From assembly GCF_000016665.1 (NCBI RefSeq), contig NC_009523.1, positions 2,976,001-3,040,000 of the forward strand: DNA of 64,000 nt. The letters are read 5' to 3'. Below, one piece after another: positions 7,599 to 16,068 of this stretch (position 1 is the first letter of the stretch; every line of letters starts with the position of its first letter). Below the pieces are notes generated by a model. The model ran no database searches. It was given only the letters and a program-made list of their open reading frames with translations, and was not told the DNA's origin. This stretch comes from Roseiflexus sp. RS-1. Lineage in GTDB: Bacteria > Chloroflexota > Chloroflexia > Chloroflexales > Roseiflexaceae. Position numbers and translations under genes: made by a program.

Positions 7599-9100
7599 TA
7601 CCGTTCCTCCCGAACCATCTGCATGCGGGGATAGCCCGGTCGGACGAATTCCATCACTCCGTCGTGAAGCCGACCGAAACGCAGACACAGAACATCGCGG
7701 AGATAGTTCTGGTATGCCTTCCAGGGCGCACGTGCAGTCTGACGAGGGATGGTATCGATTGCGCGCTGAATGTAGCCAGACGTAAGCGTCACCGCCGGTT
7801 CCTTCGCCTGCGCGGGATCGGGCAGTCGCGGCGTGCACTGAACATACCCGTGACGTTCCATATGGTTCAACAGGCGGCAAACGAAGCGCGCTATCAGTTC
7901 GCACTTCAATGTCCAGGAGGCGTTGGTATAGCCGAATGCCAGCGCCAGGTTGGGTATATTGCTGAACATCGCGCCTTTGTACGTCACCGTTCTTCCCAGA
8001 TCGACCGGAACGCCATCGACGACGATCTGCGCCCCGCCCATCAGTTTCAGCGCAAGACCGGTAGCCGTCACAATAATGTCGGCACTGAGTCCGGCGCCGG
8101 AAGAGAGTCGAACCCCGGTTTCGGTAAACGTCTCGATCTGATCGGTGACAATCGATACCCTGCCAGACCTGATCGCCTGAAACAGGTCACCATCCGGCGC
8201 CACGCACAGCCGCTGATCCCACGGGTTGTAGCGCGGATTGAAGTGGGTTTCGACGTCGAAATCGGGTCCCAGGTGTGCCCGTATCTGTTTGAGAATGTTG
8301 CGCCGGGTGGCATCGGGCAGGCGGCGCGCCAGGGTGTAGAAGTAGATGCCAACCCCGATTGACCACCAGCGCGCCAGCGGATAAGCAATGTGCGCGGGGA
8401 AGGTCCGGTAGAGTCGTCGCATCACCGGGTCCTCCGCCGGTAATGCGACGACATAGGTCGGTGATCGCTGGAGAATGGTCACGTGTGCCGCGTGCTGCGC
8501 CAGCGCCGGCGCCAGCGTCACCGCTGTTGCACCGCTCCCAATCAGCACAATGCGCTTTCCGGCATAATCGAGGTTGTTGGGCCAGTGTTGGGGGTGAACG
8601 ATCCATCCCTGAAAACGTTCGACCCCCGGCCAGTCTGGCGTGTAGCCCTGATCATAGTTGTAGTAGCCGGTACACATAAAGAGGAAGGTGCAGGTGAACC
8701 GGACCGTCGTTCCATCCGACACACGCACAGCATCCACGCTCCAACGCGCATCGACGGACGACCAGGCAGCGCGGAGAACGCGATGCCCGAAATGGATCTT
8801 TCGATAGATCCCGTATTCACGCGCCGTCTCCTCAATGTAGCGCAGGATCGATGGACCGTCCGCCATCGACTTCAGCCCGCGCCAGGGACGAAAACTATAG
8901 CCAAGCGTATGCATATCCGAGTCCGAACGGACACCCGGATAGCGAAAGAGGTCCCACGTGCCGCCGATGGCGTCACGGCTCTCAAGGATGGTGAAGGTTC
9001 GTGACGGACAATACGTCTGGATGTAGTACGCAGCGCAAATGCCGGAGAGACCAGCCCCAACGATAATGACATCAACGTGAGTGGCGGATGGTACAGACAT
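7598..9100 (-). CDS. Flavin-containing Baeyer-Villiger-type monooxygenase
   Basis: A 500-residue class B flavin monooxygenase using FAD and NADPH. It has the FAD motif IVGAGLSG, GGTWDLFRYPGVRSDSDM as in EthA/MymA-type enzymes, the Baeyer-Villiger fingerprint FxGxxxHxxxW (FQGWIVHPQHW), and a second Rossmann motif LIGSGATAV. The start at 9100 was chosen for its AGGTGA site; the longer frame adds 25 residues of unlikely sequence. It overlaps the SDR by one base. The family inserts oxygen next to ketones; the natural substrate here cannot be read from sequence. Confidence 0.9.
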   Translation of the reverse strand: MSVPSATHVDVIIVGAGLSGICAAYYIQTYCPSRTFTILESRDAIGGTWDLFRYPGVRSDSDMHTLGYSFRPWRGLKSMADGPSILRYIEETAREYGIYRKIHFGHRVLRAAWSSVDARWSVDAVRVSDGTTVRFTCTFLFMCTGYYNYDQGYTPDWPGVERFQGWIVHPQHWPNNLDYAGKRIVLIGSGATAVTLAPALAQHAAHVTILQRSPTYVVALPAEDPVMRRLYRTFPAHIAYPLARWWSIGVGIYFYTLARRLPDATRRNILKQIRAHLGPDFDVETHFNPRYNPWDQRLCVAPDGDLFQAIRSGRVSIVTDQIETFTETGVRLSSGAGLSADIIVTATGLALKLMGGAQIVVDGVPVDLGRTVTYKGAMFSNIPNLALAFGYTNASWTLKCELIARFVCRLLNHMERHGYVQCTPRLPDPAQAKEPAVTLTSGYIQRAIDTIPRQTARAPWKAYQNYLRDVLCLRFGRLHDGVMEFVRPGYPRMQMVREER

Positions 9101-9237
9101 TGTTTCACCTGCTTCTGGCGAATGGGTGAAGAATTCACACCTGATGAGATACGACCGCTTCGCCGGTTGCGGCAAGTCGGCGGAGCGTCATAGCTGGAGC
9201 GCACTGTGTATACATCAGTGTACCAGAGTTTGCGCGG

Positions 9238-9264
9238 TTGACAACCATGCTCTTCCGGTATGAT
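9238..9264 (+). promoter_or_regulatory. Promoter upstream of the histidine kinase
   Basis: TTGACA (9238-9243) and TATGAT (9259-9264) are separated by 15 bases, slightly short. A second TATGAT overlaps downstream (9266-9271). The position argues against the ATG at 9274 as start. Confidence 0.4.
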
Positions 9265-9348
9265 GTATGATATATGGAGATGTGCGGCATTGACAGAGAA
9301 CATCCTATGCCGTACAGTACGAAACATGTTACCGCTGTGAGGTCCGCT

Positions 9349-10986
9349 ATGGCGCCACTGCTTGTTGATCAGCGTCAATTGCAAACCCTGGGGCAACTTA
9401 TTTCGGCGGGAGGACATCAGGACGTGCATGAATTGCTCCAGGCATCACTGGAGCGTCTCATCGCTCTCTGGCCCGCTCAGGGAGGTGCATTGCTCTATCA
9501 TGCCCCGCATGGCGAGGTCATCCGCCTGCAACACGGTATCATCGATGCTGAGGCTGGCGCCTTAATCGCAGAAGCGCGCGAAACCTTTGCCCGCCGCGAA
9601 GAGGGTCGTGAACCGACGATCGGATACTACACGCTCGATGACGAACGCAAACTGCTCGAACTTCCGCTATCGAGCGGTTCGCACACCGTCGGTCTGCTCC
9701 ACCTGGTCATTCTCGACACGGACACAGAACGTCCGTCGCCTGCACCGGACGACGACCTGGCCATGCTACTGGTGCGCGCCATTGGCGGAGAAGCCGACAA
9801 ACTGGCGCGTCTGCGTCGTGCCGAACAGGACCTGCGTGAACTCCACCTGCTCTACCAGGTCGGGCAGGCGCTGGCAAGCAACCTCGATCTCTCCAGCCTG
9901 CTGAATGACATTCGCAACCAGGTGCCGCAGGCGATGGGCGCCGAGCGCTGCTCGATCATGCTCCTCGACGAGCAAACGCGCGAACTGGTGCTCGAACTGC
10001 CTGATCCATATCATACTGGCGAACAACGTGAGTTTCGCATTCCGCTTGATCGTGGCATCGCCGGTTGGGTGGCGACGAACGGCATCGGTCAGATTGTTAA
10101 TGATGTCGAACAGGATCCGCGCTGGTTCGATGGAGTGGCGCGTGATGTCGATTTTGTGACGCGCCAGATCCTCTGCGCGCCGATGCGCATCGGCGACCGT
10201 GTCGTTGGGGTGATGCAGGTGCTCAACAAGCGCGATGGCACCCCTTTCGATGAACAGGACCTGCGCCTGCTGACAACGCTGGCCACCCAGGCTGCAATCG
10301 CGGTCGAAAATGCCCGTCTGGTGCGTCGCTTGAAAGAGGAACACGACCGATTGCTCGCCAAGGAAGCGGAGGTGCGGGCGGCGATCGCGCGCGATCTGCA
10401 CGACGGTCCGACCCAGAGCGTCGCTGCGATAGCGATGAATATCGAGTTCATCAAAAAATTGCTGCGCGCGATGCCGGAACGGGTCGAAAGCGAACTGAAC
10501 GTGCTTGCCGATCTGGTGCAGAAGACCGCATACGATATTCGCACCCTGCTCTTCGAACTTCGCCCGCTCGGTCTTGAAACCCAGGGATTGCTGGCGACAT
10601 TGCAACAGTATGTGGCGCGCTTTCGTGATCCTGCGGGCAAGATGAAACTCCGTCTCGAAGCGCCATCGAGCATTCCGCGCCTGCCGGTCGAAATCGAAGG
10701 TGCGATTTTCATCATCATCCAGGAGGCGGTGAACAATGCGCGCAAACATGCGCGCACCGATGAAGTGGTCATCTACCTCTACATGGAAGAAGGATATCTG
10801 GTTGCCAGCGTGCGTGATCGAGGGCGGGGCTTCAACCTTGCGGCAGTCGAATCGAGTTACAATACTCGTGGATCGCTCGGTTTGCTGAATATGCGCGAGC
10901 GCGCGCGTCTGATCGGCGGTGAGTGCCGGATCCGCTCGGCGGAAGGGGAAGGCACGACGGTCGAATTGCGTGTACCGCTTACCTGA
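9349..10986 (+). CDS. GAF-domain sensor histidine kinase (NarL/LiaS-type)
   Basis: A 545-residue soluble kinase. Domains in order: a degenerate GAF-like region (about 1-155), a clear GAF domain (about 170-330), HisKA_3 with the phosphorylated His in ARDLHDGPTQSVAA, and a HATPase with IIQEAVNNARKHA, VRDRGRGF and GLLNMRERARLIGG. No transmembrane segment is present, so it likely senses a cytosolic ligand or redox state and phosphorylates a NarL-type regulator. None is encoded next to it. In-frame ATGs at 9274 and 9307 are possible, but 9349 has GAGGT at good spacing. Confidence 0.88.
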   Translation: MAPLLVDQRQLQTLGQLISAGGHQDVHELLQASLERLIALWPAQGGALLYHAPHGEVIRLQHGIIDAEAGALIAEARETFARREEGREPTIGYYTLDDERKLLELPLSSGSHTVGLLHLVILDTDTERPSPAPDDDLAMLLVRAIGGEADKLARLRRAEQDLRELHLLYQVGQALASNLDLSSLLNDIRNQVPQAMGAERCSIMLLDEQTRELVLELPDPYHTGEQREFRIPLDRGIAGWVATNGIGQIVNDVEQDPRWFDGVARDVDFVTRQILCAPMRIGDRVVGVMQVLNKRDGTPFDEQDLRLLTTLATQAAIAVENARLVRRLKEEHDRLLAKEAEVRAAIARDLHDGPTQSVAAIAMNIEFIKKLLRAMPERVESELNVLADLVQKTAYDIRTLLFELRPLGLETQGLLATLQQYVARFRDPAGKMKLRLEAPSSIPRLPVEIEGAIFIIIQEAVNNARKHARTDEVVIYLYMEEGYLVASVRDRGRGFNLAAVESSYNTRGSLGLLNMRERARLIGGECRIRSAEGEGTTVELRVPLT

Positions 10987-10996
10987 TGAGACGGAA

Positions 10997-11002
10997 TATA
11001 AT
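10997..11002 (+). promoter_or_regulatory. -10 box before the E1 alpha gene
   Basis: A perfect TATAAT just after the kinase stop and 18 bases before the E1 alpha ATG, giving a very short leader if used. No strong -35 is visible within the kinase end. Confidence 0.4.
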
Positions 11003-11020
11003 ATATCTGGTGGTGAGGGT

Positions 11021-12025
11021 ATGGAAGAAGCGCATGATGTTCCCCCCCATATTCGTCTGGGACTGAGCCGCCAACGGTTGATCGCCGGTTTGCGCACCAT
11101 GATTGCGTCACGTGAAACCGATGACCGGCTCTGGTTGCTCAACCGTCAGGGACGCGCCCACTTCGTCGTGACCCCGGCAGGTCACGAAGCAACCCAACTG
11201 GGATGCGCATGGGCTATTCGCGTGGGTCACGATTATGTGGTGCCGTACTACCGCGATATGACATTGGTGATGGCGCTTGGTCAGTCGGTGCTGGACATTC
11301 TGTTGCACGCAATGGCGCGACGGGACGATCCATCGAGTGGCGGGCGACAGATGTTTGGGCATTTCAGCAGTCGTCGTCTCCGCATTGTCAGCGGATCCAG
11401 TTCGGTCGGAAGCCACCTGGTTCACGTGGCGGGTATTGCGCTGGCATTCCGCGTTAAGGGCGAGCAGGATATTGCGGTTATGGGGCTCTTTGGCGAGGGT
11501 GCAACAGCTGAAGGGGCATGGCACGAAGGGTTGACCGTCGCCGGGATCTATCAGTTGCCAGCGGTCTTTGTCTGTGAGAACAATCAGTACGCGATTTCGG
11601 TTCCGGTGAACAAGGAAGTTCCGGCGCCAACTGTCGCCGCAAAGGCGGCAGGGTATGGCATGCACGGGGTCGTTGTCGATGGCAATGATGTCTTTGCCGT
11701 GTACGAAGCTGCGCATCAGGCAATGGAACGGGCGCGCAGCGGCGGCGGTCCGACGTTGCTCGAATGCAAAACATACCGCTTTCGTCCCCATACCAGCGCC
11801 GATGATGATCGTCGCTACCGCAAACCAGAAGAGGTTGAAGCCTGGCGCGCGCGTGATCCGATCAAGCGCTTCGAACACTACCTGGTGGAACATGGGATCA
11901 TCACCCACGACGAGATCGAGGCGATGCGGCGTGAGGTGCGCGCTGAAGTCGATGCTGCCACCGATGCTGCACTTGCAGCGCCCTGGCCGCCGGTTGAAAG
12001 TATTGCCGATCATGTGTATGGATAA
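11021..12025 (+). CDS. 2-oxoacid dehydrogenase E1 component, alpha subunit
   Basis: A 334-residue thiamine-diphosphate-dependent E1 alpha subunit of the branched-chain/pyruvate dehydrogenase type. It shows GHEATQLG, the PYYRDM segment, and a ThDP/Mg2+ motif running from FGEGATAEG to NNQYAIS, then the phosphorylation-loop-like RFRPHTSADD. With the beta subunit it would decarboxylate a 2-oxoacid and transfer the acyl group to lipoyl E2. The true start is ATG 11021, preceded by GGTGAGGG; the open frame runs further back into the kinase. No E2 or E3 gene follows, so those must be elsewhere. Confidence 0.92.
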   Translation: MEEAHDVPPHIRLGLSRQRLIAGLRTMIASRETDDRLWLLNRQGRAHFVVTPAGHEATQLGCAWAIRVGHDYVVPYYRDMTLVMALGQSVLDILLHAMARRDDPSSGGRQMFGHFSSRRLRIVSGSSSVGSHLVHVAGIALAFRVKGEQDIAVMGLFGEGATAEGAWHEGLTVAGIYQLPAVFVCENNQYAISVPVNKEVPAPTVAAKAAGYGMHGVVVDGNDVFAVYEAAHQAMERARSGGGPTLLECKTYRFRPHTSADDDRRYRKPEEVEAWRARDPIKRFEHYLVEHGIITHDEIEAMRREVRAEVDAATDAALAAPWPPVESIADHVYG

Positions 12026-12056
12026 CGCCGTGCCCAGAGTGGTGTGAGTACCGCGT

Positions 12057-13040
12057 ATGCCTGTCATGACATTCATCGAAGCGATCCGATCGGCAATGCA
12101 CGATGCCATGGCAGCCGATGACCGGATCATTGTCCTTGGTGAGGATGTCGCCGTCAGAGGCGGCGTTTTTCTGGCGACTGAAGGGTTGCTGGCGCGTTTT
12201 GGCGAACGCCGTGTGATCGATATGCCGATTGCTGAGTGCGCTATTGTGGGGGTTGCAATCGGTGCAGCACTCCATGGTCTGCTGCCGATTGCCGAGATTC
12301 AGTTCGCCGACTATATTTACCCGGCAATCGATCAGATTCTCAATGAGGCGGCGCGCCTCCGGTACCGTTCAAACGGTGACTGGAGCTGCCCGATTGTCGT
12401 CCGTGCTCCGTTTGGCGCCGGCATTCACGGCGCGCTCTACCATTCGCAGAGCGTCGAGCGCCTGTTTACCAGCACGCCCGGCATCAAGGTCGTTATCCCG
12501 TCAACGCCTGCCGATGCCAAAGGCTTGCTGATCGCCGCGATTCATGACCCGGACCCGGTGATCTTCTTCGAGCACAAGCAACTCTACCGCTCGGTGCGCG
12601 GCGAGGCGCCGGAAGGAATCTACCACGAACCGATCGGCAAGGCGGTGGTGCGCCGGAGCGGCACCGATATGAGTGTGTTCAGTTACGGGTTGATGGTGCA
12701 CTATGCCCTGACTGCGGCGGAGCAACTTGCTGCTGAAGGGATCGATGCCGAAGTCATCGATCTGCGCACCCTGGCGCCGCTTGATCGCGCGGCGATTCTG
12801 GCGTCGGTTGAGAAGACGGGGCGGGCGTTGATTGTGCATGAGGACGTGCTGACCGGCGGTATCGGCGGGGAGATTGCGGCAATCATTGCTGAGCATGCGT
12901 TCGAATACCTGGACGCGCCGGTGCGGCGCCTTGCATCTCCCGATCTGTTCGCCACGCCATTCGCCGATCCGCTCGAGGATCATTTTATGCTGAACCCGCA
13001 GAAAATTGCGGCGGCAATGCGTGACCTGGCGCGCTACTGA
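12057..13040 (+). CDS. 2-oxoacid dehydrogenase E1 component, beta subunit
   Basis: A 327-residue partner of the preceding gene, 31 bases downstream. Visible features are IVLGEDVA near the N-terminus, PIAECAIVGVAIGAAL, IQFADYIYPAIDQI, and the acidic ThDP-contacting region. The C-terminal transketolase domain has EVIDLRTLAPLD and HEDVLTGGIGGEIAA, typical for BCKDH/PDH E1 beta. It forms a heterotetramer with E1 alpha. The substrate (pyruvate, branched-chain 2-oxoacids or acetoin) cannot be told from motifs alone. Confidence 0.92.
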   Translation: MPVMTFIEAIRSAMHDAMAADDRIIVLGEDVAVRGGVFLATEGLLARFGERRVIDMPIAECAIVGVAIGAALHGLLPIAEIQFADYIYPAIDQILNEAARLRYRSNGDWSCPIVVRAPFGAGIHGALYHSQSVERLFTSTPGIKVVIPSTPADAKGLLIAAIHDPDPVIFFEHKQLYRSVRGEAPEGIYHEPIGKAVVRRSGTDMSVFSYGLMVHYALTAAEQLAAEGIDAEVIDLRTLAPLDRAAILASVEKTGRALIVHEDVLTGGIGGEIAAIIAEHAFEYLDAPVRRLASPDLFATPFADPLEDHFMLNPQKIAAAMRDLARY

Positions 13041-13052
13041 ACGTATTCCGCG

Positions 13053-14090
13053 TTGCGGAGGTGTCTTATCAGTACGAAAACAGCGCAGCTTCGACGTACT
13101 CCCTGGGGCGCCATTATTGGGCTGCTCTTGCTGGCAGCCATCGTGGCAGTGGCGTACCTCAACCGCGAAGAGGTGATCAAAGCTTTTGTGCTCCTGCGCA
13201 ACGTGCGCCCGCACTACCTCCTGCTGGCGTTTGGCGCAGTGTTGACAGGCTTTGTGTGTGCGGGACAGATCTACGGGCGCGTGCTGGCGATGCTCGGTCA
13301 TCGCGCCAGGTTCTGGTGGTTGACCGCTGCTGCAATGGTGACCATCCTGATCAACCAGGCGATCCCTGCCGGGAGTGTGGGTGCATACGCATTTCTGGTC
13401 GCCAGTCTCCGTCGGCGCGGGTTTCCGGTCGGCAGCGTGGCTATGGTTGCGGGGATGGAGTTGTTGAGCTGGAACGGCGCCGTGCTGGTGGCGTTCAGTT
13501 ATGGGCTGCTCTATCTGCTGATTACGTCTGGGCTGAGCGGCGCATCGGTGAGTTATGGCGCGCTGGCAGTAGCGCTGGGAGTGATGAGTGGCGCCATCTA
13601 CGTGGCGTCACGCCCCGATGTGACACTTCAGCAGTGGGCGTTGCGTCTGAAACGCATCGTCAATCGCCTGTTCGGTCCGGTGCTGACCGCTGCCCAGGTG
13701 ACCCAGGCGGTCGATGAGATTCTTGCCAGCCGACGCCTTATTCTGGAGCAGCCTCGCCGCATTGTTGTGCTGGTCGGGTTGCAGTTGCTCATCTTTTGCT
13801 GCCACAGTCTGGCGTTGCTGGCGATTCTCCACAGCCTCGGCGCCGATCCGCCGGTTGCAGCGATGTTTGCAGCCTATGGTCTGACGCTGATCGTCAGCGT
13901 CTTCACCCTGTTGCCCGGCGGCGGCGGAACGGTTGAAGCTGCACTGACCGTCGCGCTCCATGCTCAGGGGGTGCCCCTCGAAGCCGCGCTGGGCGCTGCT
14001 ATTCTGTTCCGCCTGATCAGTTTCTGGATGATGCTCCCCGTCGGGATGATCTGTTACCGTTTGCTGACCCGTTCCTCCGGCGCTTCCTGA
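13053..14090 (+). CDS. UPF0104/LPG-synthase transmembrane-type flippase-like protein
   Basis: About 340 residues of polytopic membrane protein, beginning with a short positive leader and a first helix IIGLLLLAAIVAVAYL. The late PGGGGTVEAALT segment matches the UPF0104 (AglD/MprF membrane-domain) family, which handles lipids or lipid-linked sugars. The start is uncertain: TTG at 13053 has no ribosome site, while a perfect GGAGG (13056-13060) is placed ideally for an in-frame ATC at 13068. It follows E1 beta by 12 bases and its end overlaps the convergent ABC permease by 37 bases. Confidence 0.82.
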   Translation: MRRCLISTKTAQLRRTPWGAIIGLLLLAAIVAVAYLNREEVIKAFVLLRNVRPHYLLLAFGAVLTGFVCAGQIYGRVLAMLGHRARFWWLTAAAMVTILINQAIPAGSVGAYAFLVASLRRRGFPVGSVAMVAGMELLSWNGAVLVAFSYGLLYLLITSGLSGASVSYGALAVALGVMSGAIYVASRPDVTLQQWALRLKRIVNRLFGPVLTAAQVTQAVDEILASRRLILEQPRRIVVLVGLQLLIFCCHSLALLAILHSLGADPPVAAMFAAYGLTLIVSVFTLLPGGGGTVEAALTVALHAQGVPLEAALGAAILFRLISFWMMLPVGMICYRLLTRSSGAS

Positions 14091-14995
14091 CGGTCCTGTG
14101 AACGGGCGCGCCTGCGCCTGGCAGATTCCGGTTGCACCGGATGGATGAGTCGCACAGTCGCCACGACCAGGATCACCGTTGCGATCAGGGAAAGGATCGC
14201 ATACAGCAGCCAGGGACTGGGCACCACAACATTCGCTGCACCTGTCCGCACAACCTCGAAGAAAGGACTCTCGCCGCCTGAGAGTTGTGATGCCGTTGTT
14301 CCAAGCGCAATGAAGGGGTGCAGGGAGGCGAACAACCGGCTGATGTAGATGAACCAGGGCGAGTCCAGCAGACTCGAAGGCACACTGGATCCCAGGATCA
14401 GGGTGACGATGACGATCAGAAACGGGATGCCGAGCAGAATGACAATCACCGTGCCAATGGCGAAACTGGTCGCTCCCAGTGAGCCTTGCATCAGCGCCGA
14501 CCAGAAGAGCCCGATGGCGGCGTACAGGATGGCGGTCGTCACCAGGCCGACAATCGCAATGAGCACTTCGGTCAATCCAACCCCGCCAAACAGAAAAGCC
14601 AGACTCATCACCGGCACAACTGCAACGATCAGCAGCAGCGCGAATGCGAGCGACGATGCCAGTTTCCCCCACACGATCTGCCAGGGAGTGAGGAGCGAGG
14701 CAACAAGGAGGTCATAGGTCTGACGCTCCTTCTCACCGGCAATGCTGCCGGATGTCAGCACCGGCGTAATCAGGCAGACTTCGATCAGTGCTACCGTCGC
14801 AATCGTGAAAAACAGCGCGCGACCGATCTCGCGCCCGGCGTTGAGGTCACTGCCGACGCTTCCGGCAATTGCTGCATAGAGTAAGAGAGAGACGCCGGCA
14901 AGGATTGTCAGGTAGATCGTTAACAGAATGTAGGTGCGCGCACCCCGCATTCGGCTGCGGAGATCCTTGATCAGGATCGGGTTGAGTTCCGGCAT
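14054..14995 (-). CDS. ABC-2 type transporter permease
   Basis: A 313-residue permease with about six transmembrane helices. It has the ABC-2/NosY-like opening MPELNPILIKDLRSRMRGAR and the GEKERQTYDLLVASLL segment. It would form an exporter with the ATPase encoded just upstream. ATG 14995 lies 10 bases after that gene's stop and has a nearby AGGG; a TTG at 15013 overlapping the ATPase is less likely. The basic C-terminal tail (RRRRARSQDR) is cytosolic. Substrate unknown. Confidence 0.88.
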   Translation of the reverse strand: MPELNPILIKDLRSRMRGARTYILLTIYLTILAGVSLLLYAAIAGSVGSDLNAGREIGRALFFTIATVALIEVCLITPVLTSGSIAGEKERQTYDLLVASLLTPWQIVWGKLASSLAFALLLIVAVVPVMSLAFLFGGVGLTEVLIAIVGLVTTAILYAAIGLFWSALMQGSLGATSFAIGTVIVILLGIPFLIVIVTLILGSSVPSSLLDSPWFIYISRLFASLHPFIALGTTASQLSGGESPFFEVVRTGAANVVVPSPWLLYAILSLIATVILVVATVRLIHPVQPESARRRRARSQDRQEAPEERVSKR

Positions 14996-15005
14996 ATGCG
15001 TTACC

Positions 15006-15992
15006 CTAAACAATACCTCTGGTTACGTGCAGGAAAATGTCTTCCAGGTCGCCAGACTGTTCGGCGAAATGTGAGATGCGCACGCCAGCTGTCACCAGCG
15101 CTGCCAGCAACTCGCCGAGCGCATGTTCGTCACCGGCGAAATCTGCCAGGAGCGTATGGGGACCTGTTGCATCGTTGAGTGGCTCGGATTCGTTTTCTTC
15201 GGTGTCACGCGCTCCCTCGCGGCGCAACTCCAGCACATCGGGATGCGTGCGCAGCATCGCTTCGGCGTGCGCTGCACCGGAAACAATGCGTATCTCGACA
15301 ATGCGGTGCGGGCGCATCGAGCGCAGGATCTCCTGCACCTCGCCAGCGGCGAGCAACTTCCCGCGCTCGATAATCCCGATATGCGTGCACATTTCCGCCA
15401 GTTCGGTCAGGATGTGGGAACTGATCATGATCGTCTTTCCGAGCGCGCGCAACTCCTTGAGCAGTTCGCGCAACTCGATGCGCGCCCGCGGATCGAGACC
15501 GCTCGCCGGTTCATCGAGAATGAGCAGTTGTGGATCGTGCATCATCGCGCGCGCCAGGCTCAGACGTTGTTTCATGCCGCGCGATAGCGACATCACCGGG
15601 TCGTTGCGCTTGTGTCCCAGATCGACCAGTTCCAGCAGTTCTCCGATCAACTGCTGACGGCGCTGCGCCGGTATGCCGTAGGCGCGACCGAAGAAATCGA
15701 GATACTCCCACGATTTCATGTTGTCGTAGACGCCAAAGAAGTCAGGCATGAAGCCGACAAACCGCCGCACGGCGCGCGGGTCGCTCACGACCGATACGCC
15801 AGCGACGCGCGCTTCGCCAGCGCTTGGCGCCAGCAGCGTCGTCAGGATCCGCATCGTCGTGGTCTTGCCAGCGCCGTTTGGACCGATAAAGCCAAAGATG
15901 GCGCCCTCAGGAATGGTGAGGTTCAGATGGTCGAGCGCCAGATTCGATCCAAAGCGACGGGTCAGATCACGGGTTTCAACAATGGCTGTCAT
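15006..15992 (-). CDS. ABC transporter ATP-binding protein
   Basis: A 328-residue ATPase with Walker A GPNGAGKTT, a Q-loop region, signature LSRGMKQR (variant of LSGGQ) and Walker B LLILDEPASGLDP followed by the SSH switch His. The SRGM signature and a C-terminal extension after about residue 220 place it with CcmA/NatA-type exporters paired with ABC-2 permeases. It is the first gene of a two-gene operon. An extended -10 on the minus strand lies at 16029-16037. Confidence 0.93.
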   Translation of the reverse strand: MTAIVETRDLTRRFGSNLALDHLNLTIPEGAIFGFIGPNGAGKTTTMRILTTLLAPSAGEARVAGVSVVSDPRAVRRFVGFMPDFFGVYDNMKSWEYLDFFGRAYGIPAQRRQQLIGELLELVDLGHKRNDPVMSLSRGMKQRLSLARAMMHDPQLLILDEPASGLDPRARIELRELLKELRALGKTIMISSHILTELAEMCTHIGIIERGKLLAAGEVQEILRSMRPHRIVEIRIVSGAAHAEAMLRTHPDVLELRREGARDTEENESEPLNDATGPHTLLADFAGDEHALGELLAALVTAGVRISHFAEQSGDLEDIFLHVTRGIV

Positions 15993-16028
15993 CAATCCGC
16001 TTTCTCGATTCGTCTATGGTCTTCCATT

Positions 16029-16037
16029 ATGATACCA
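16029..16037 (-). promoter_or_regulatory. Extended -10 for the ABC exporter operon
   Basis: TGGTATCAT on the minus strand, about 37 bases before the ATPase start. It lies only about 20 bases from the divergent promoter at 16051-16059. Confidence 0.5.
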
Positions 16038-16050
16038 GTTTTTCCGCTTA

Positions 16051-16059
16051 TGCTACAAT
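16051..16059 (+). promoter_or_regulatory. Extended -10 with almost no leader
   Basis: TGCTACAAT ends 9 bases before the ATG at 16069. Transcription would start within a few bases of the start codon, giving an essentially leaderless mRNA. Confidence 0.5.
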
Positions 16060-16068
16060 GGTTCGCCT

